From: Acidimicrobiales bacterium
Lineage (GTDB): Bacteria > Actinomycetota > Acidimicrobiia > Acidimicrobiales > JABEUL01
Assembly: GCA_027451605.1 (NCBI GenBank)
Contig: DAIDJA010000017.1
Span: forward strand, 1 to 12,605
Reading direction: 5' to 3'
Length of the DNA: 12,605 bases
Part shown: in pieces, positions 1 through 8,013 of the stretch
Position numbering within the stretch: the first letter of the stretch is position 1
Layout of the letters: the number at the start of each line of letters is the position of its first letter
Translations under genes and position numbers: made by a program
Notes under the pieces: generated by a model
Told to the model about the DNA's origin: nothing
What the model saw: the letters and a program-made list of their open reading frames with translations, nothing else
The model's database searches: none

Positions 1-97
1 AACTATATACGTAGAGTTTAAACAGGCGATAATATTTGTCTGCGAATAACCTATCAATTTATATTTTTAACTTTTTTTAGAAAGCAGTATTTATCAA

Positions 98-1228
98 ATG
101 AGCGATTTACCCGAAATAGTACTACCCAAAGAGCTAATACCTTCCGACGGTAGATTTGGATGCGGACCTTCGAAGGTTAGGCTTCAAACTCTAGACAATT
201 TGTGTAATACGAAAGATTCAATTTTGGGAACTTCACATAGACAGCCCACCGTTAAAGATCTAGTATCTTCGATCAGAGGTGGATTAACAGAGCTGTTCTG
301 TTTGCCGGAAGGTTATGAAGTTGTTCTGGGCAACGGCGGGGCAACAGCATTTTGGGATATTGCTACCTTTTGTCTAATAGATAAAAAGAGCCAGCATCTT
401 GAATTTGGCGAGTTTTCTTCTAAGTTCGCAAAAGCCAGTAAAGATGCACCGCATCTTTTGGAACCGGAAGTCATAAAATCGGAACCCGGAACCCATCCTC
501 TGCCACATGCAAATCCCGATATTGACCTCTATGCATTTACGCACAATGAAACTTCCACGGGAGTCTCGATGGAAATTGTAAAACCGGAGGGCATATCAGA
601 TAAGGCTTTGGTGGCAGTAGACGCTACAAGTGGCGCCGGCGGGCTCAGAGTGAATTCAGATCAATTTGATGTCTATTATTTTGCTCCGCAAAAGTGTTTC
701 GGATCCGACGGAGGACTATGGATCGCCTTAATGAGCCCAAAAGCCGTTGAACGAACTATGCAAATCGTCGAATCGGAGCGATTTGTACCCGCCTTTTTTG
801 ACTTAAAAGTCGCGATTGAAAATTCCAGATTAAATCAGACTTATAATACTCCGGCTCTTACAACTCTTTTTATGCTGAATGATCAGGTTAATTGGATGCT
901 GTCAAACGGGGGAATGGATTTTACCGTAGGCAGATGTGATACTTCGGCTACGACAATTTATTCATGGGCTGAGAACTCGGACTTTTCACAACCTTTTGTG
1001 GCTAATCCCGCTGAACGGTCCCATGTGGTTGCGACAATAGACTTTAATGAGGAAATTGATGCGATGGCAATCGCCAAAATTCTCAGAAAAAACGGAATAG
1101 TGGATACTGAACCCTACAGAAAGTTAGGCAGAAATCAACTTAGAATAGCGATGTTCCCGTCAATAGATCCTGACGACATCTCAACATTGTGCAACGCAAT
1201 TGATTATATAGTTCAGAAGATCAACTGA
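98..1228 (+). CDS. serC: Phosphoserine aminotransferase, actinobacterial type
   Basis: PLP-dependent class V aminotransferase that converts 3-phosphohydroxypyruvate and glutamate to phosphoserine and 2-oxoglutarate, the second step of serine synthesis in the cytosol. The 376 residues match the mycobacterial SerC pattern from end to end: DGRFGCGPSKVR near residue 18, GTSHRQ at 44-49, LGNGGATAFWD at 77-87, HNETSTG at 149-155, the cofactor-nitrogen Asp in VDATSGAGG (D175), the Schiff-base Lys in YYFAPQK (K199), NQTYNTPA near 245 and NGIVDTEPYRKLGRNQLR near the C-terminus. No residue expected for function is missing. The ATG at 98 has no clear Shine-Dalgarno, so a leaderless start or expression from an upstream promoter is possible. 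It converges on ilvC across a terminator. Identification rests on recalled family sequences. Confidence 0.96.
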   Translation: MSDLPEIVLPKELIPSDGRFGCGPSKVRLQTLDNLCNTKDSILGTSHRQPTVKDLVSSIRGGLTELFCLPEGYEVVLGNGGATAFWDIATFCLIDKKSQHLEFGEFSSKFAKASKDAPHLLEPEVIKSEPGTHPLPHANPDIDLYAFTHNETSTGVSMEIVKPEGISDKALVAVDATSGAGGLRVNSDQFDVYYFAPQKCFGSDGGLWIALMSPKAVERTMQIVESERFVPAFFDLKVAIENSRLNQTYNTPALTTLFMLNDQVNWMLSNGGMDFTVGRCDTSATTIYSWAENSDFSQPFVANPAERSHVVATIDFNEEIDAMAIAKILRKNGIVDTEPYRKLGRNQLRIAMFPSIDPDDISTLCNAIDYIVQKIN

Positions 1229-1260
1229 GAGCTTATGTTCAATTAACAACCTTTTGTACC

Positions 1261-1304
1261 AAAAAATCAGCCAGAAACGGTTTTATAACGGGTCTGGCTG
1301 ATTT
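1261..1304 (-). terminator. Intrinsic terminator downstream of ilvC, between convergent serC and ilvC
   Basis: The arms AAATCAGCCAG (1264-1274) and CTGGCTGATTT (1294-1304) are exact reverse complements of 11 nt around a 19-nt loop. Read on the minus strand, the stem is followed at once by a run of six T (1266-1261), the classic form for ending the ilvC transcript, 38 nt after its stop codon. On the plus strand the tail (ATTTAAAT) is weak, so it may also serve serC but less efficiently. Confidence 0.88.
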
Positions 1305-1341
1305 AAATCGGTAATTGACTTTAATCTAAAATCGTTTGTAT

Positions 1342-2367
1342 TTAGCCTCCGGAGATATCTTCAAGTCTTTGTTTGCCTTGGGTGATAAAGGGCATCATCT
1401 TTCGAAGTTCTTCGCCGACTTTTTCAATTTGGTGATTCTTCCCTTTCTCCTGCAGTTCGTAGTAGTTCTTTCGGCCGGTCTTATTCTCGTTTATCCATTC
1501 GGTTGCAAATCTGCCGTCCTGAATTTCATCGAGAATTCTGCGCATCTCGGCTTTAACTTCCGAGTTAATTATTCTCGGTCCTCTGGTCATGTCTCCATAC
1601 TCTGCGGTGTCTGATATTGAAAATCTCATTCCGGAAATACCCTGTTCATACATAAGGTCTACGATTAATTTGAGTTCATGAAGGCACTCAAAATAAGCCG
1701 ATTCGGGTTGATAACCCGCCTCGACCAATGTTTCAAATCCGGCGGTAACAAGTGCGGTTAATCCGCCACAGAGCACCACTTGTTCTCCGAATAAATCCGT
1801 TTCGGTCTCCTCTTCAAAGGTAGTTTCCAAAACGCCAGCCCGAGTGGCACCTATGGCATGAGCGTAGCTCAATGATAGCTCTTTGGCCTTACCGGAATGA
1901 TCTTGACTTACTGCAATTAAAGAAGGTACGCCTCCACCTTCGGTGTAGGTTCTTCTAACCAAATGACCCGGACCCTTCGGAGCCACCATTCCTACATCGA
2001 CGTTTGCTGGAGGTTTTATTTGGCCGAACCTTATATTAAAGCCATGGGCAAAAAATAGTGCGTCGCCTTCCTGCAGGTTTGGCTCAATTTCAGTTTTGTA
2101 TACGTCGGCTTGTTCGGTATCGGGAAGCAGAACCATAATAAGATCGGCTTCATGGCATGCGTCGGCAATTGAAGTGACCTTGAGTCCGGCGGCTTCGGCC
2201 TTTTGTTTTGAACTTGAATTTTCTCTTAGCCCTACTCTTACGTCAACGCCCGATTCCTTTAGGTTAAGAGCGTGTGCGTGACCCTGTGATCCGTAGCCCA
2301 AGACCGCAACTTTTCTGGATGCGATCAGTGATTTGTCGGCGTCATTTTCATAGTAAAGTGTTGCCAT
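1342..2367 (-). CDS. ilvC: Ketol-acid reductoisomerase, class I
   Basis: Converts acetolactate or acetohydroxybutyrate to the dihydroxy acid by Mg-dependent alkyl migration and NADPH reduction, the second shared step of branched-chain amino acid synthesis. At 341 residues it has class I length. Visible landmarks are the Rossmann loop GYGSQG (24-29), an Arg/Ser-rich stretch after beta-2 (R48, S51-S53) suggesting NADPH preference, the catalytic HGF (H108) and KGPGH (K131), and the metal ligands D191 and E195 in TDLFGEQ with E227 and E231 in FECLHE. The ATG at 2367 is preceded by AAAGGA with a 5-nt spacer, a good ribosome site. It lies downstream of dnaE2 on the same strand, 146 nt away and behind a hairpin, so it probably has its own promoter. 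It is separated from ilvBN by the mutasome genes. Confidence 0.97.
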   Translation of the reverse strand: MATLYYENDADKSLIASRKVAVLGYGSQGHAHALNLKESGVDVRVGLRENSSSKQKAEAAGLKVTSIADACHEADLIMVLLPDTEQADVYKTEIEPNLQEGDALFFAHGFNIRFGQIKPPANVDVGMVAPKGPGHLVRRTYTEGGGVPSLIAVSQDHSGKAKELSLSYAHAIGATRAGVLETTFEEETETDLFGEQVVLCGGLTALVTAGFETLVEAGYQPESAYFECLHELKLIVDLMYEQGISGMRFSISDTAEYGDMTRGPRIINSEVKAEMRRILDEIQDGRFATEWINENKTGRKNYYELQEKGKNHQIEKVGEELRKMMPFITQGKQRLEDISGG

Positions 2368-2435
2368 TTCAATCCTTTCGTCAAATTACTAAATACAATT
2401 TTAACCCGTAATTTAAACTTTTATTTAAAGGCCTT

Positions 2436-2468
2436 AAGACCGTCTTTTAAATATTTAAAGACGGTCTT
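2436..2468 (-). terminator. Hairpin terminator after dnaE2, upstream of ilvC
   Basis: A perfect 12-bp stem (AAGACCGTCTTT at 2436-2447 and its reverse complement at 2457-2468) encloses a 9-nt A/T loop. It begins 45 nt past the dnaE2 stop codon on the minus strand. The sequence after it (AAGGCCTTTAAATAAAAG) has no continuous U run, so termination could be partial. It also lies 68 nt ahead of the ilvC start, so some readthrough into ilvC is possible. Confidence 0.7.
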
Positions 2469-2513
2469 TGCCATTTCGGACTTTTCAATCAATTATCTGA
2501 AGCCGTTTTGGAG

Positions 2514-5500
2514 TCAGCGATAGTCTTTGCTTCCTAAAGTTGCAGGTACTTCAAGTTTTTCTACGGTTTGGACATTTATTGTAATTGATAAGGTATTCTC
2601 AACTCTGACCACGGTGCCTTTAATTATTAGACCATGATTATTTGCTGTTTTTTTCCATCGAATCCATGCCCCCGGGGAAAATACCGTATTAATGAATCCG
2701 GTCTCATCTTCCAAATTTATAAAGACTGTTCCTTTTGCCGTAGGCGGAGCCTGCCTGTGAGTTACAAGCCCTGCCACTTTAATCACATCGCCAGTGTCAA
2801 AAGTGGTTAGATCTTTAGCCTTTACTATATTTAATCCGTTTAATTTATCTCTGAGTAAAGCGATTGGATGACCGTCCAGTCCTATTTGAACGGCCTCTAT
2901 ATCAAGTGCCAATCTCTCTGTTTTTGTCTCAGCCAAAAGAGGCGGTACTTTGATATTCAAAATTCCCGGAATTCTTGTGGGGTCTGCAACCTCACTTAAG
3001 ACTTGCGAATTCCAGATAGCCAGCCGCCTTTTCAGATAAGGGTCTGCCTCTATCAGAGGATCTAAAGCTCTGGCTGATGCCAAGATCTCAATCTGTGATT
3101 TGGTGGCTTTTGTGGTCTTTGCAAAATGCTCTAAATCTGAATAAGGCCCAAGGGAGGATATTTTTTCGGAAAATTCGACAGTTAAGTGAGATATAGTACA
3201 AAGCCCCAAACATACGACAAGATCTTTATTCTCTCTTATTATCGATGTTTTTCTTTCTGAAATATTTACGTTGGGTCCCGTTATTTTAACATTATGCCGC
3301 TTAGCGTCTTCGATTAAGGTGGCTGGTGACCAAAAACCCATGGGCTGGGCATTTAACATGGCCGTCAACCAAATTTCCGGATAATGTAGCTTAAACCAGG
3401 CCGATATATAGACTAAATAGGCAAAGGAGATGGCATGGCTTTCGGGAAAGCCATATCCGGAAAATGCGATAATTTGACGTACGATCTTTTCTGCGACCAA
3501 TCGATCGATTCCGCGCATAGCCATATTGTCATACAGTCTGTCTTGTAGCTTCTCCATTTTTAATTTTGATCGTTTTGAACCCATGGCTGACCTAAGTTCA
3601 TCGGCATCTTCTGCGGTAAAGCCCGCTGTGTCCATTGAAAGCCTCATTAGCTGTTCCTGAAACAGGGGAATTCCCAATGTCTTTTCCAAAGCCGGCTTTG
3701 CTGTTTCATGGTCATATGTGATCCGTTCTTTCCCCGACCGACGGTTCAAATAGGGGTGTACCGCTCCCCCCTGAATGGGGCCGGGTCTTATTAGGGCAAC
3801 TTCAATTACCAAGTCATAAAAGCACTTCGGCTTTAGCCTGGGTAGAGTGTTCATTTGAGCTCTGCTTTCAACTTGGAATACGCCTACGGAGTCTCCTTTT
3901 GATAGCATTTCATATACCTCGTTTTCCTGGGGCAGTTGGGATATGTCAACATTTGTGTCATGGTGTCGTTTGACTAATTTGACAGCCTCATGTATGGCAT
4001 CTAAGATTCTAAGACCCAAAAGGTCAAATTTGACCAAACCCGCAGCGGCACAGTCGTCCTTGTCCCACTGTAAAACACTTCTGTTGGCCCGGGTAGCCCA
4101 TTCAACCGGACAGATCGTCGAGACGGGTTCTTTGGTCAGTACGATACCGCCAGTATGTATGGACAGATGTCGAGGTGTTGATTTCAGGGAATTTATTAAA
4201 GATAAAAGGGGCTCCGGGAATGATTCGACGCCTTTGAGCTTAAGTTCTCCGGAGAGTTCATCGATCTTATCGGCTTTATAGTTTAAAACTTTTGCAACTT
4301 CGCGGAGTGCCAATCTCGACCTATAGGTAACGACGTTGGCTACTTGAGCTGCATTGAACCTTGAATACTTATCATAAATATAATTTATAACTTCATCCCG
4401 CCGATGCGACTCGATATCAATGTCTATGTCGGGCGGTCCTTCTCTTGCTTTGGATAAAAATCTCTCGAAGAGGAGCCCCAGAGATACGGCATCCACATTT
4501 GTTATTCCAAGTACATAGCATACGGCTGAGTTTGCAGCAGAGCCTCTTCCTTGGCACAGAATATCGTTAGAGTTGCAGAAATTTATTATGTCATATACGA
4601 CAAGGAAGTATCCGGCATAGCCAAGTTCTTCAATTATCTTAAGTTCATAATCCAGTTGTCTATAAGCGCCTTTTGGTGATTCGTTAGATCGTATTTTGTA
4701 TTTGGACTTTGCCTTTTCGTATACGGTTCTCCTTAAGAATTGTATTTCCGAAGTACCGTCGTGAGTTTCAAAGCTGGGTAGTTCGGGTGCAACCAGATTT
4801 AAGTTAAATGAGCAGTCAGCGGCAATCTCAGAGGCAGTCTCTACGGCTCCGGGCCATCTGGCAAAATTCGTCATTTGCTCAAAATGCCCTTTGAGGTACG
4901 CAGAACCGGCGACGGGAAGCCATCCATAAGCGTCTTGCAGAGTTTTATTCCCCCGGATTGCCGATACCACGTTTGACAGATAGAACTCTTTTTGTGTCGC
5001 ATAATGGACATTGTTTGTGGCTACATATCTCAGATTATATTTAACGGCAAGTTTGGACAGTACATCGTTTCTTTCGGCGTCGATTGGTTCTCTATGATTC
5101 CACAGCTCAACTATTACGTTATCTTTGCCGAATATCTCAATTAATTCGGCAAGCCTGATATCGGCGGCTTTGGTTCCTTTTTCCATCAGTGCAGTATTCA
5201 AAGGACCTTTTCTGCATCCGGTTAGTACAATCCAATCGTTACCGTTTAGTGATGCAAGTGACTTGAGATCAAACCTTGGTTCGTTTTTTTTGCCGTTTAG
5301 TTGAGCTTTAGATATGGCGTGAGCCAGAGATTTATATCCTTTAACATTTTTGGTAAGTATAACTATGTGTTCACCGAATGGATCAATCGCTCCGCTGCGT
5401 TTTTCTGTTCCGTCAATTGTAAGCTCGGCACCGAATATTGTGGCCAAACCATGCTCGGCTGCCGCTTGGCTAAATCTGACCACTCCGTAGAATCCGTTAT

Positions 5501-5618
5501 GATCGGTCAATGCCAAAGCCGAAAGTCTGAGCTCTGTCGCCTTTTCAACCAGACTTTCCGGACTGGATACTCCGTCCAAGAAACTGTAGTAGCTGTGACA
5601 GTGAAGTTCTGCGTACAT
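2514..5618 (-). CDS. dnaE2: Error-prone DNA polymerase III alpha-type subunit DnaE2 (ImuC)
   Basis: C-family polymerase that performs mutagenic translesion synthesis with ImuA and ImuB after DNA damage. At 1034 residues it is slightly shorter than most DnaE2 proteins. The order is PHP domain from residue 1 (HCHS at 6-9, TDHNG at 38-42, GAEL at 63-66), palm with QGRGSAANSAVCYVLG (356-371), the catalytic PPDIDIDIE (D397 and D399) and third Asp in VKFDLLGLR (D532), fingers with IRPGPIQGGAVHPYL (610-624) and LFQEQLMRL, then SGYGFPESHAISFAYL (720-735), typical of DnaE2, and a C-terminal OB fold (about 943-1025). It starts 6 nt after the imuB stop codon with no strong ribosome site of its own, which suggests translational coupling. 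It is the last gene of an SOS-controlled operon. The DnaE2 rather than DnaE1 call is supported by its ImuB neighbour and by its length. Confidence 0.96.
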   Translation of the reverse strand: MYAELHCHSYYSFLDGVSSPESLVEKATELRLSALALTDHNGFYGVVRFSQAAAEHGLATIFGAELTIDGTEKRSGAIDPFGEHIVILTKNVKGYKSLAHAISKAQLNGKKNEPRFDLKSLASLNGNDWIVLTGCRKGPLNTALMEKGTKAADIRLAELIEIFGKDNVIVELWNHREPIDAERNDVLSKLAVKYNLRYVATNNVHYATQKEFYLSNVVSAIRGNKTLQDAYGWLPVAGSAYLKGHFEQMTNFARWPGAVETASEIAADCSFNLNLVAPELPSFETHDGTSEIQFLRRTVYEKAKSKYKIRSNESPKGAYRQLDYELKIIEELGYAGYFLVVYDIINFCNSNDILCQGRGSAANSAVCYVLGITNVDAVSLGLLFERFLSKAREGPPDIDIDIESHRRDEVINYIYDKYSRFNAAQVANVVTYRSRLALREVAKVLNYKADKIDELSGELKLKGVESFPEPLLSLINSLKSTPRHLSIHTGGIVLTKEPVSTICPVEWATRANRSVLQWDKDDCAAAGLVKFDLLGLRILDAIHEAVKLVKRHHDTNVDISQLPQENEVYEMLSKGDSVGVFQVESRAQMNTLPRLKPKCFYDLVIEVALIRPGPIQGGAVHPYLNRRSGKERITYDHETAKPALEKTLGIPLFQEQLMRLSMDTAGFTAEDADELRSAMGSKRSKLKMEKLQDRLYDNMAMRGIDRLVAEKIVRQIIAFSGYGFPESHAISFAYLVYISAWFKLHYPEIWLTAMLNAQPMGFWSPATLIEDAKRHNVKITGPNVNISERKTSIIRENKDLVVCLGLCTISHLTVEFSEKISSLGPYSDLEHFAKTTKATKSQIEILASARALDPLIEADPYLKRRLAIWNSQVLSEVADPTRIPGILNIKVPPLLAETKTERLALDIEAVQIGLDGHPIALLRDKLNGLNIVKAKDLTTFDTGDVIKVAGLVTHRQAPPTAKGTVFINLEDETGFINTVFSPGAWIRWKKTANNHGLIIKGTVVRVENTLSITINVQTVEKLEVPATLGSKDYR

Positions 5619-5624
5619 TTTAGA

Positions 5625-7061
5625 TTAATCGTATATTCCCGCCAGATACCACTGCTGTTTAAACGAATAGACAAGCAATGCAATTTCATCTTCTGTTATC
5701 AACTGTAGGTAGGCAAATCGCTTGAACTTAGATTCATCCCACCAGAATTCGGAGATCGGCCACGGTCCGAAGCACGACGATATTTTTTTCTTGAATTTTG
5801 TCGCTACGATAAAATAAGGCGTGTCCGACATGAGAGCTTTATGGTTTACGGAAACTTTTATGGCATTTTTATTAAAGATGTCGATCTCCACCGGGTCTTC
5901 ATAAAATATGCCGGGATGAAATGTCGGTATGTTGGAAGGCCAGGGTCTTGATAGTTTGTCTATAGGCAAAAAAACCTCTTGATCGGTTAAGCTTTCATAA
6001 AAGATTGCCCCATCTTCAGTAAGTTCGTCTGTTCTGAACCCGCTCTTTATATAGGGAATTTCAACTTTTGAATCATAAAAAATTTTGCCTCTGTCACATG
6101 CGGGACGCCTTCCGGGTTTGATGATCGACTTATATATTCGATCTGTGCCAAGCAGTACTTCGATATGCTCTAAAGCCTTATCTAATCTTGGATTTTCTTT
6201 GACTTGCTCAAAGGATAAGTTATCTTGGAAGTATCCGTTTGATACGATGTCTTTTGCGGTAAATTCTATTTGTTCAATTGCTCCTGTTGGTTGTAGAATT
6301 TCAAGAAACCATCTGACTCTGTCTACTAAGTTTCTTTTATTAAAAAAGGAGTTGGAGTACCAGAGTCTTTCTGCGTTTTGGGAATCATCAAAATTAATTT
6401 TTAATAGTATCGAAGTAACAAGCAAACCTTGTTTGGCGATCGAGTCGATAAAGGATTCACTTAGTTGTTTGACATTGAACAATATTTGTTCGTAACTAAA
6501 GCTGGGAGGGTCAAATATGATATGACGTGTGAAAGCACGTTCTTTTTGCTGAAAGTTTAGATCATAGAGTTTGCCCTTGGCTAAATCGTGACACCACTTG
6601 CCACTGAGGCCCAATCTTTCTAAGATCATTCCCTCGCCAATGGCGCCAAATTCTCCGAGTGTCTTAATTCCGAGCTTTAACAGAAAATCGGCTATCTGTT
6701 TGTCCGGCAGATATCTGACCGATAACGGCGCCAAAAATTCTTGAATTTTATCCTGAGGAATTATTGCACTGTGCAATGCTGCAAGCCGTGCGGCAAATAG
6801 ACCATTGCCGATTCCCACGTTAACCGGTCTTAAGAGCAGATCCGTAAGGGCTTTTGTTACCTCTTTTATCAAGTTGGCTTCGGACTGAAAATAACCCGTT
6901 GCCGAAGAAGACAGCATAGCTACTTCCCCCGGGGCAATCATAGTTACTCCGTAAGAAAACCGTTCAAGAGTTTCCGTGGCTTCAATAAAACCGGCGGCAT
7001 CATCTTTTGGCCAACCCGGAGATATAACGTACAATATTCGGCTGTTAAAACTTCGTTCCAT
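5625..7061 (-). CDS. imuB: ImuB, inactive Y-family polymerase-like adaptor
   Basis: Adaptor of the mutasome. Related ImuB proteins resemble Y-family polymerases, lack polymerase activity, bind the beta clamp and bring in DnaE2. The 478 residues open with RILYVISPGWP, the ImuB form of the first palm strand, without the catalytic Asp of active DinB. The equivalent of the second acidic motif reads APGEVAMLSSSATGYF (43-58), again without the Asp-Glu pair. A helix-hairpin-helix-like segment follows (PDKQIADFLLKLGIKTLGEF, 119-138). QDNLSF at 279-284 fits a hexameric clamp-binding motif in the expected place. SRPWP (371-375) and the C-terminal YLAGIYD are also typical of ImuB. The start overlaps the imuA stop codon by one base (TAATG), so translation is probably coupled. 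Assignment is from recalled mycobacterial sequences. Confidence 0.9.
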   Translation of the reverse strand: MERSFNSRILYVISPGWPKDDAAGFIEATETLERFSYGVTMIAPGEVAMLSSSATGYFQSEANLIKEVTKALTDLLLRPVNVGIGNGLFAARLAALHSAIIPQDKIQEFLAPLSVRYLPDKQIADFLLKLGIKTLGEFGAIGEGMILERLGLSGKWCHDLAKGKLYDLNFQQKERAFTRHIIFDPPSFSYEQILFNVKQLSESFIDSIAKQGLLVTSILLKINFDDSQNAERLWYSNSFFNKRNLVDRVRWFLEILQPTGAIEQIEFTAKDIVSNGYFQDNLSFEQVKENPRLDKALEHIEVLLGTDRIYKSIIKPGRRPACDRGKIFYDSKVEIPYIKSGFRTDELTEDGAIFYESLTDQEVFLPIDKLSRPWPSNIPTFHPGIFYEDPVEIDIFNKNAIKVSVNHKALMSDTPYFIVATKFKKKISSCFGPWPISEFWWDESKFKRFAYLQLITEDEIALLVYSFKQQWYLAGIYD

Positions 7062-7903
7062 TATGGATTTTCTGTGATATTGGTTATATATTGCTGCCGC
7101 TGTTTTTCGTTTTTAATTAAGTTAAACACCGTTTGTTTAATTTCTGATTTTGACTCTGACAACAGCTTCAAATTATCTGAAGCGGACTCTTTGATTATTA
7201 AAGGTATTTGCGGCAGTATAAGTGAAAACTCGACCGGCTTGTATATTCTTCTGCCGGTAACATGAAATCTAATCTGTCTTTGTATGAATCTGCCGGTATC
7301 TATGGCACTTAAGTCATCGGATGTTTTTATGACCTTAAAAGTATTTTCAACGGGGGAAATTACATAGTCAAGATGCCACGGCTGATTTAATTTATGGGAT
7401 GTCTCAATATTAAAAGCATCTAAGACAATCAGTATTGCTCTTGATGCGCGAAGTTTTGCCATTACGTTATCGAGGTTTTTGATTGTCATTAGAAAAGATG
7501 AGTTAATTGCTATTACCCCAGACCCCTTAATTAATACGGAAAGGACATGTCGCAATTTTTCACTTGCGTATCTTTCTTTGTCACAGCTATTATCGATACA
7601 GTCGATCATAATTAAATTATTGAAATTTACTCCCAGCTCATAAGCGCTTAGATAGCCGAAATTAATAGGGGAGATGTATGCTACTCTGATGTTGGATCTG
7701 GTTAATTCCGATAGGAACAGGTATGCAAGAGAGGAAGATCCAACTCGGAAGGCATTAGAAAAGCTGATACTTTTTCCGTAGGGAAGCCGACCGTTGAATA
7801 CATAACGGTGAAAGGAGAAAGGCCTTAAATCGGTAAACAGGATTTGCCGAGCAGGTAAGCTTGCTCGTAAGTATAAAGATTCGTCAAACGAAGAAAAAGA
7901 CAT
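7061..7903 (-). CDS. imuA: ImuA'-type mutasome accessory protein (RecA-like fold)
   Basis: First gene of the mutasome operon. Actinobacterial ImuA' proteins are RecA-like partners that interact with ImuB and are needed for damage-induced mutagenesis. The 280 residues show the degenerate nucleotide-binding region of the family: FRVGSSSLAYLFLSEL (52-67) stands where RecA has its Walker A loop but lacks the GKT/S lysine, so ATP binding is doubtful. It is followed by VAYISPINFGYLSAYELGVNFNNLIMID (about 74-101), close to the pattern PELGLLAAAELGV of mycobacterial ImuA'. The C-terminal third is less recognisable. The ATG at 7903 lies 6 nt after a TATAAT hexamer, so the mRNA is probably leaderless, and there is no Shine-Dalgarno. 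The identity depends partly on the imuB-dnaE2 context. Confidence 0.85.
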   Translation of the reverse strand: MSFSSFDESLYLRASLPARQILFTDLRPFSFHRYVFNGRLPYGKSISFSNAFRVGSSSLAYLFLSELTRSNIRVAYISPINFGYLSAYELGVNFNNLIMIDCIDNSCDKERYASEKLRHVLSVLIKGSGVIAINSSFLMTIKNLDNVMAKLRASRAILIVLDAFNIETSHKLNQPWHLDYVISPVENTFKVIKTSDDLSAIDTGRFIQRQIRFHVTGRRIYKPVEFSLILPQIPLIIKESASDNLKLLSESKSEIKQTVFNLIKNEKQRQQYITNITENP

Positions 7904-7909
7904 ATCTTA

Positions 7910-7915
7910 ATTATA
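7910..7915 (-). promoter_or_regulatory. imuA-imuB-dnaE2 promoter -10 element
   Basis: Minus-strand TATAAT, a perfect sigma70-type -10 hexamer. It is followed by TAAGAT and then the imuA ATG, so transcription would start at or next to the A of the start codon. The LexA box touches its upstream edge and fills the spacer. No good -35 hexamer is visible (AATTAT at 17-nt spacing). Confidence 0.75.
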
Positions 7916-7931
7916 TCGAACATATGTTCGA
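7916..7931. promoter_or_regulatory. LexA operator (SOS box)
   Basis: TCGAACATATGTTCGA is a perfect 16-bp palindrome and matches the actinobacterial LexA consensus TCGAAC-N4-GTTCGA exactly. It abuts the imuA -10 hexamer and ends 12 nt before the start codon, where bound LexA would block RNA polymerase. RecA-stimulated LexA cleavage after DNA damage would release the whole mutasome operon. Confidence 0.95.
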
Positions 7932-8000
7932 AATAATTAAGATAGTCGTACCGGTACTTTAGGCTTAAGTTTTAAATATACATGTATGTATTTAGGCTAT

Positions 8001-8006
8001 TAAAAT
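8001..8006 (+). promoter_or_regulatory. Possible -10 element of the small Cys-rich gene
   Basis: TAAAAT (5 of 6 to TATAAT) is followed by seven bases and then the ATG at 8014, the spacing expected of a leaderless transcript. The -35 region (about 7978-7983) shows no consensus. Confidence 0.45.
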
Positions 8007-8013
8007 TAAGGTT

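Larger units (their letters stand above)
7903..7944. repeat. 42-bp near-perfect palindrome centred on the LexA box
   Basis: The symmetry of the LexA box continues well beyond the 16-bp core. Comparing the two strands from 7903 to 7944, 20 of 21 base pairs are symmetric and only 7915/7932 breaks the match. The outer arms carry TATCTTAATTAT and its complement. The left half therefore holds TATAAT facing imuA and the right half holds AATAAT (7932-7937) facing the small plus-strand gene. Confidence 0.93.

Noticed and set aside
1..97. Promoter for serC in the left-hand leader
   Set aside because: The sequence is A/T-rich with TATTTA at 88-93, but the spacing to the ATG is too short for the leaderless pattern and no -35 is evident.
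3943..4281. Plus-strand 112-codon frame inside dnaE2
   Set aside because: It is antisense to conserved dnaE2 coding sequence, and its composition looks like an antisense shadow with no recognisable domain.
5301..5708. Plus-strand 135-codon frame across the imuB-dnaE2 junction
   Set aside because: It is antisense to two well-supported genes, with no ribosome site and no family resemblance.
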